From Rhodococcus sp. IEGM 1381 (GTDB lineage Bacteria; Actinomycetota; Actinomycetes; Mycobacteriales; Mycobacteriaceae): 64,000 bases of DNA. The position numbers and the translations under genes were made by a program. Below the pieces are notes generated by a model, which was given only the letters and a program-made list of their open reading frames with translations, did no database searches and was not told the origin of the DNA. The stretch is from NCBI RefSeq assembly GCF_030056795.1, contig NZ_JASHKQ010000011.1, forward strand, positions 1 through 64,000, read 5' to 3'. Below, in pieces: positions 62,788-64,000 of this stretch; the stretch's first letter is position 1, and each line of letters starts with the position of its first letter.

Positions 62788-64000
62788 ATGAACGCCGTCG
62801 AGACCGCCCCACTGCACAACGACATCAGACCGTGGCCCGCCCTGTGGGCGCTGTGCCTCGGGTTCTTCATGATTCTGGTGGACACCACCATCGTCGCCGT
62901 CGCTCAGCCCGCGATTCTCGCCGGTCTGGACACGGACATCAACAACGTCATCTGGGTCACCAGCGCGTACCTCCTGGCCTATGCCGTTCCACTGCTGGTC
63001 ACGGGTCGGATGGGTGACAAGTTCGGCCCGAAGAATTTGTACATCGCCGGCCTCGTACTTTTCACCCTCGCGTCCGTGTGGTGTGGACTGTCGGGATCGA
63101 TCGAGATGCTCATCGCGGCGCGCGCGGTTCAGGGTATCGGCGCGGCGATGATCACCCCGCAAACGATGGCCGTGATCACTCGTGTGTTTCCGGCGGAGAA
63201 GCGCGGAACTGCGATGGGAGCCTGGGGCGCAGTCGCAGGCGTCGCGACGCTCGTCGGGCCGATTCTCGGCGGTGTGCTGGTCGACTCGCTCGGCTGGGAG
63301 TGGATCTTCTTCATCAACGTGCCGGTCGGAATTGTCGCAATTGCGTTGGCGCTGAAGTTCGTTCCGGTCTTGCCGACTCACGATCACAAGTTCGATCTAC
63401 TGGGCGTTGCGCTCAGTGCCGTCGGACTTTTCTGCATCGTCTTCGGCATTCAGGAAGGTCAGAAGTACGACTGGGGTACCGGCGTCTGGATCCTCATCGG
63501 GGTGGGGTTGCTCGTCTTTGCCGGGTTCGTCTATTGGCAGTCCGTGAACACCAGCGAGCCGCTGGTGCCGTTGGCACTGTTCCGCGACCGTAACTTCTCG
63601 TTGTCCAACATCGGTATCGCAGCCATGGGCTTCGCGATGTCCGGCATGATGCTGCCGATCATGTTCTACGCGCAGAGCGTCACCGGCCTCACCCCGACCC
63701 GCTCGGCCCTGCTGTTCGTACCGATGGCGCTGCTCACCGGAATCCTTGCGCCCAATGTCGGCAAACTCGTCGACAAGACGCATCCGCGGTACATCGCCGG
63801 TTCAGGGCTGTTCATTCTCGCGGCAGCGCTGCTGTGGTTCGCGTACGAAATGACGCCCACCACCGCAATCTGGAAGCTGCTGCTTCCGGTCGCGGCGATG
63901 GGCGTGGCGAATGCGTTGATCTGGTCGCCCTTGGCGGCCACGGCAACTCGCAATCTACCGATGAGTCAGGCGGGCGCGGGCTCGGGCATCTACAACACCA
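62788..64000 (+). CDS. DHA2/EmrB-type MFS drug efflux transporter, partial
   Basis: 404 codons are in the window; the 3' end is cut. ATG 62788 follows AGGAG. F-F-M-I-L-V-D-T-T-I-V near residues 29-39 and G-R-M-G-D-K-F-G-P-K near residue 72 are signature motifs, with R-A-V-Q-G-I-G-A-A near residue 111 and G-P-I-L-G-G near residue 155. These fit the 14-helix QacA/EmrB drug:H+ antiporters. Regulated most likely by the PadR protein encoded just upstream. Confidence 0.9.
   Translation, partial: MNAVETAPLHNDIRPWPALWALCLGFFMILVDTTIVAVAQPAILAGLDTDINNVIWVTSAYLLAYAVPLLVTGRMGDKFGPKNLYIAGLVLFTLASVWCGLSGSIEMLIAARAVQGIGAAMITPQTMAVITRVFPAEKRGTAMGAWGAVAGVATLVGPILGGVLVDSLGWEWIFFINVPVGIVAIALALKFVPVLPTHDHKFDLLGVALSAVGLFCIVFGIQEGQKYDWGTGVWILIGVGLLVFAGFVYWQSVNTSEPLVPLALFRDRNFSLSNIGIAAMGFAMSGMMLPIMFYAQSVTGLTPTRSALLFVPMALLTGILAPNVGKLVDKTHPRYIAGSGLFILAAALLWFAYEMTPTTAIWKLLLPVAAMGVANALIWSPLAATATRNLPMSQAGAGSGIYNT

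Overview
The window is high-GC actinobacterial chromosome, most likely from Rhodococcus or a close relative in the Mycobacteriales. The main evidence is gene order: about 50 kb follows the Mycobacterium tuberculosis block Rv1201c-Rv1248c (dapD, dapE, LOG, fadD6, folP2, gpgS, a DivIVA-like gene, tag, DUF3117, glgA, glgC, O-methyltransferase, sigE-rseA-htrA-tatB, mrp, lytic transglycosylase, DUF1003, MgtE-like, citE-like, stress membrane protein, lpqY-sugABC, corA, kgd). This comparison is from memory of that genome and no search was run. I saw no tRNA, rRNA, CRISPR array, prophage or insertion sequence.

Layout. 1-4985: the tail of an HNH nuclease, lysine/peptidoglycan precursor genes dapD and dapE with a secreted beta-propeller gene placed between them, and two tandem LOG-type genes. 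5078-13317: acyl-CoA synthetase, folP2, glucosylglycerate/methylglucose polysaccharide priming (gpgS), DNA repair (tag), an rRNA methyltransferase-like gene, and divergent glgA/glgC for glycogen and maltosyl phosphate. 13385-17323: envelope stress block (SigE, its zinc anti-sigma RseA, HtrA protease, TatB). 17487-25402: amino-acid ABC transporter, Mrp, transglycosylase and magnesium/membrane genes. 25550-29848: trehalose importer lpqY-sugABC, whose lipoprotein gene carries an in-frame stop right after the lipobox. 29914-39196: MFS transporter, ParB-like and phosphoesterase genes, SUFU protein, a broken secreted lipase, CorA, PHP/MarC genes and malic enzyme. 39273-43841: osmoprotectant ABC importer with a divergent second binding protein. 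43797-47878: Baeyer-Villiger monooxygenase/SDR/esterase operon opposite a TetR gene. 48149-51970: kgd. 52081-60642: a fused two-half ABC exporter, an ABC-2 transporter whose ATPase has a Pro/Tyr/Gln tail, an F420-type oxidoreductase, and a glutathionyl-hydroquinone-reductase-like protein. 60726-64000: GNAT protein, cold-shock protein, and a PadR regulator followed by an efflux pump cut by the window end.

The most unusual non-genic signal is a family of 51-bp imperfect palindromes. They occur as two pairs with an identical 13-nt spacer (51-13-51, 115 bp each) at 17358-17472 and 47962-48076. The pairs lie in opposite orientation, both between convergent genes, and flank 30.5 kb. The second pair abuts a GC-rich triplicated 15-mer with G-quadruplex potential. 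Other convergent junctions with room carry unrelated long hairpins (13326-13373, 29859-29906, 39210-39254).

The two apparent lesions are the lpqY nonsense codon and the frameshifted lipase. If real, the first would be expected to disable trehalose recycling unless the stop is read through.
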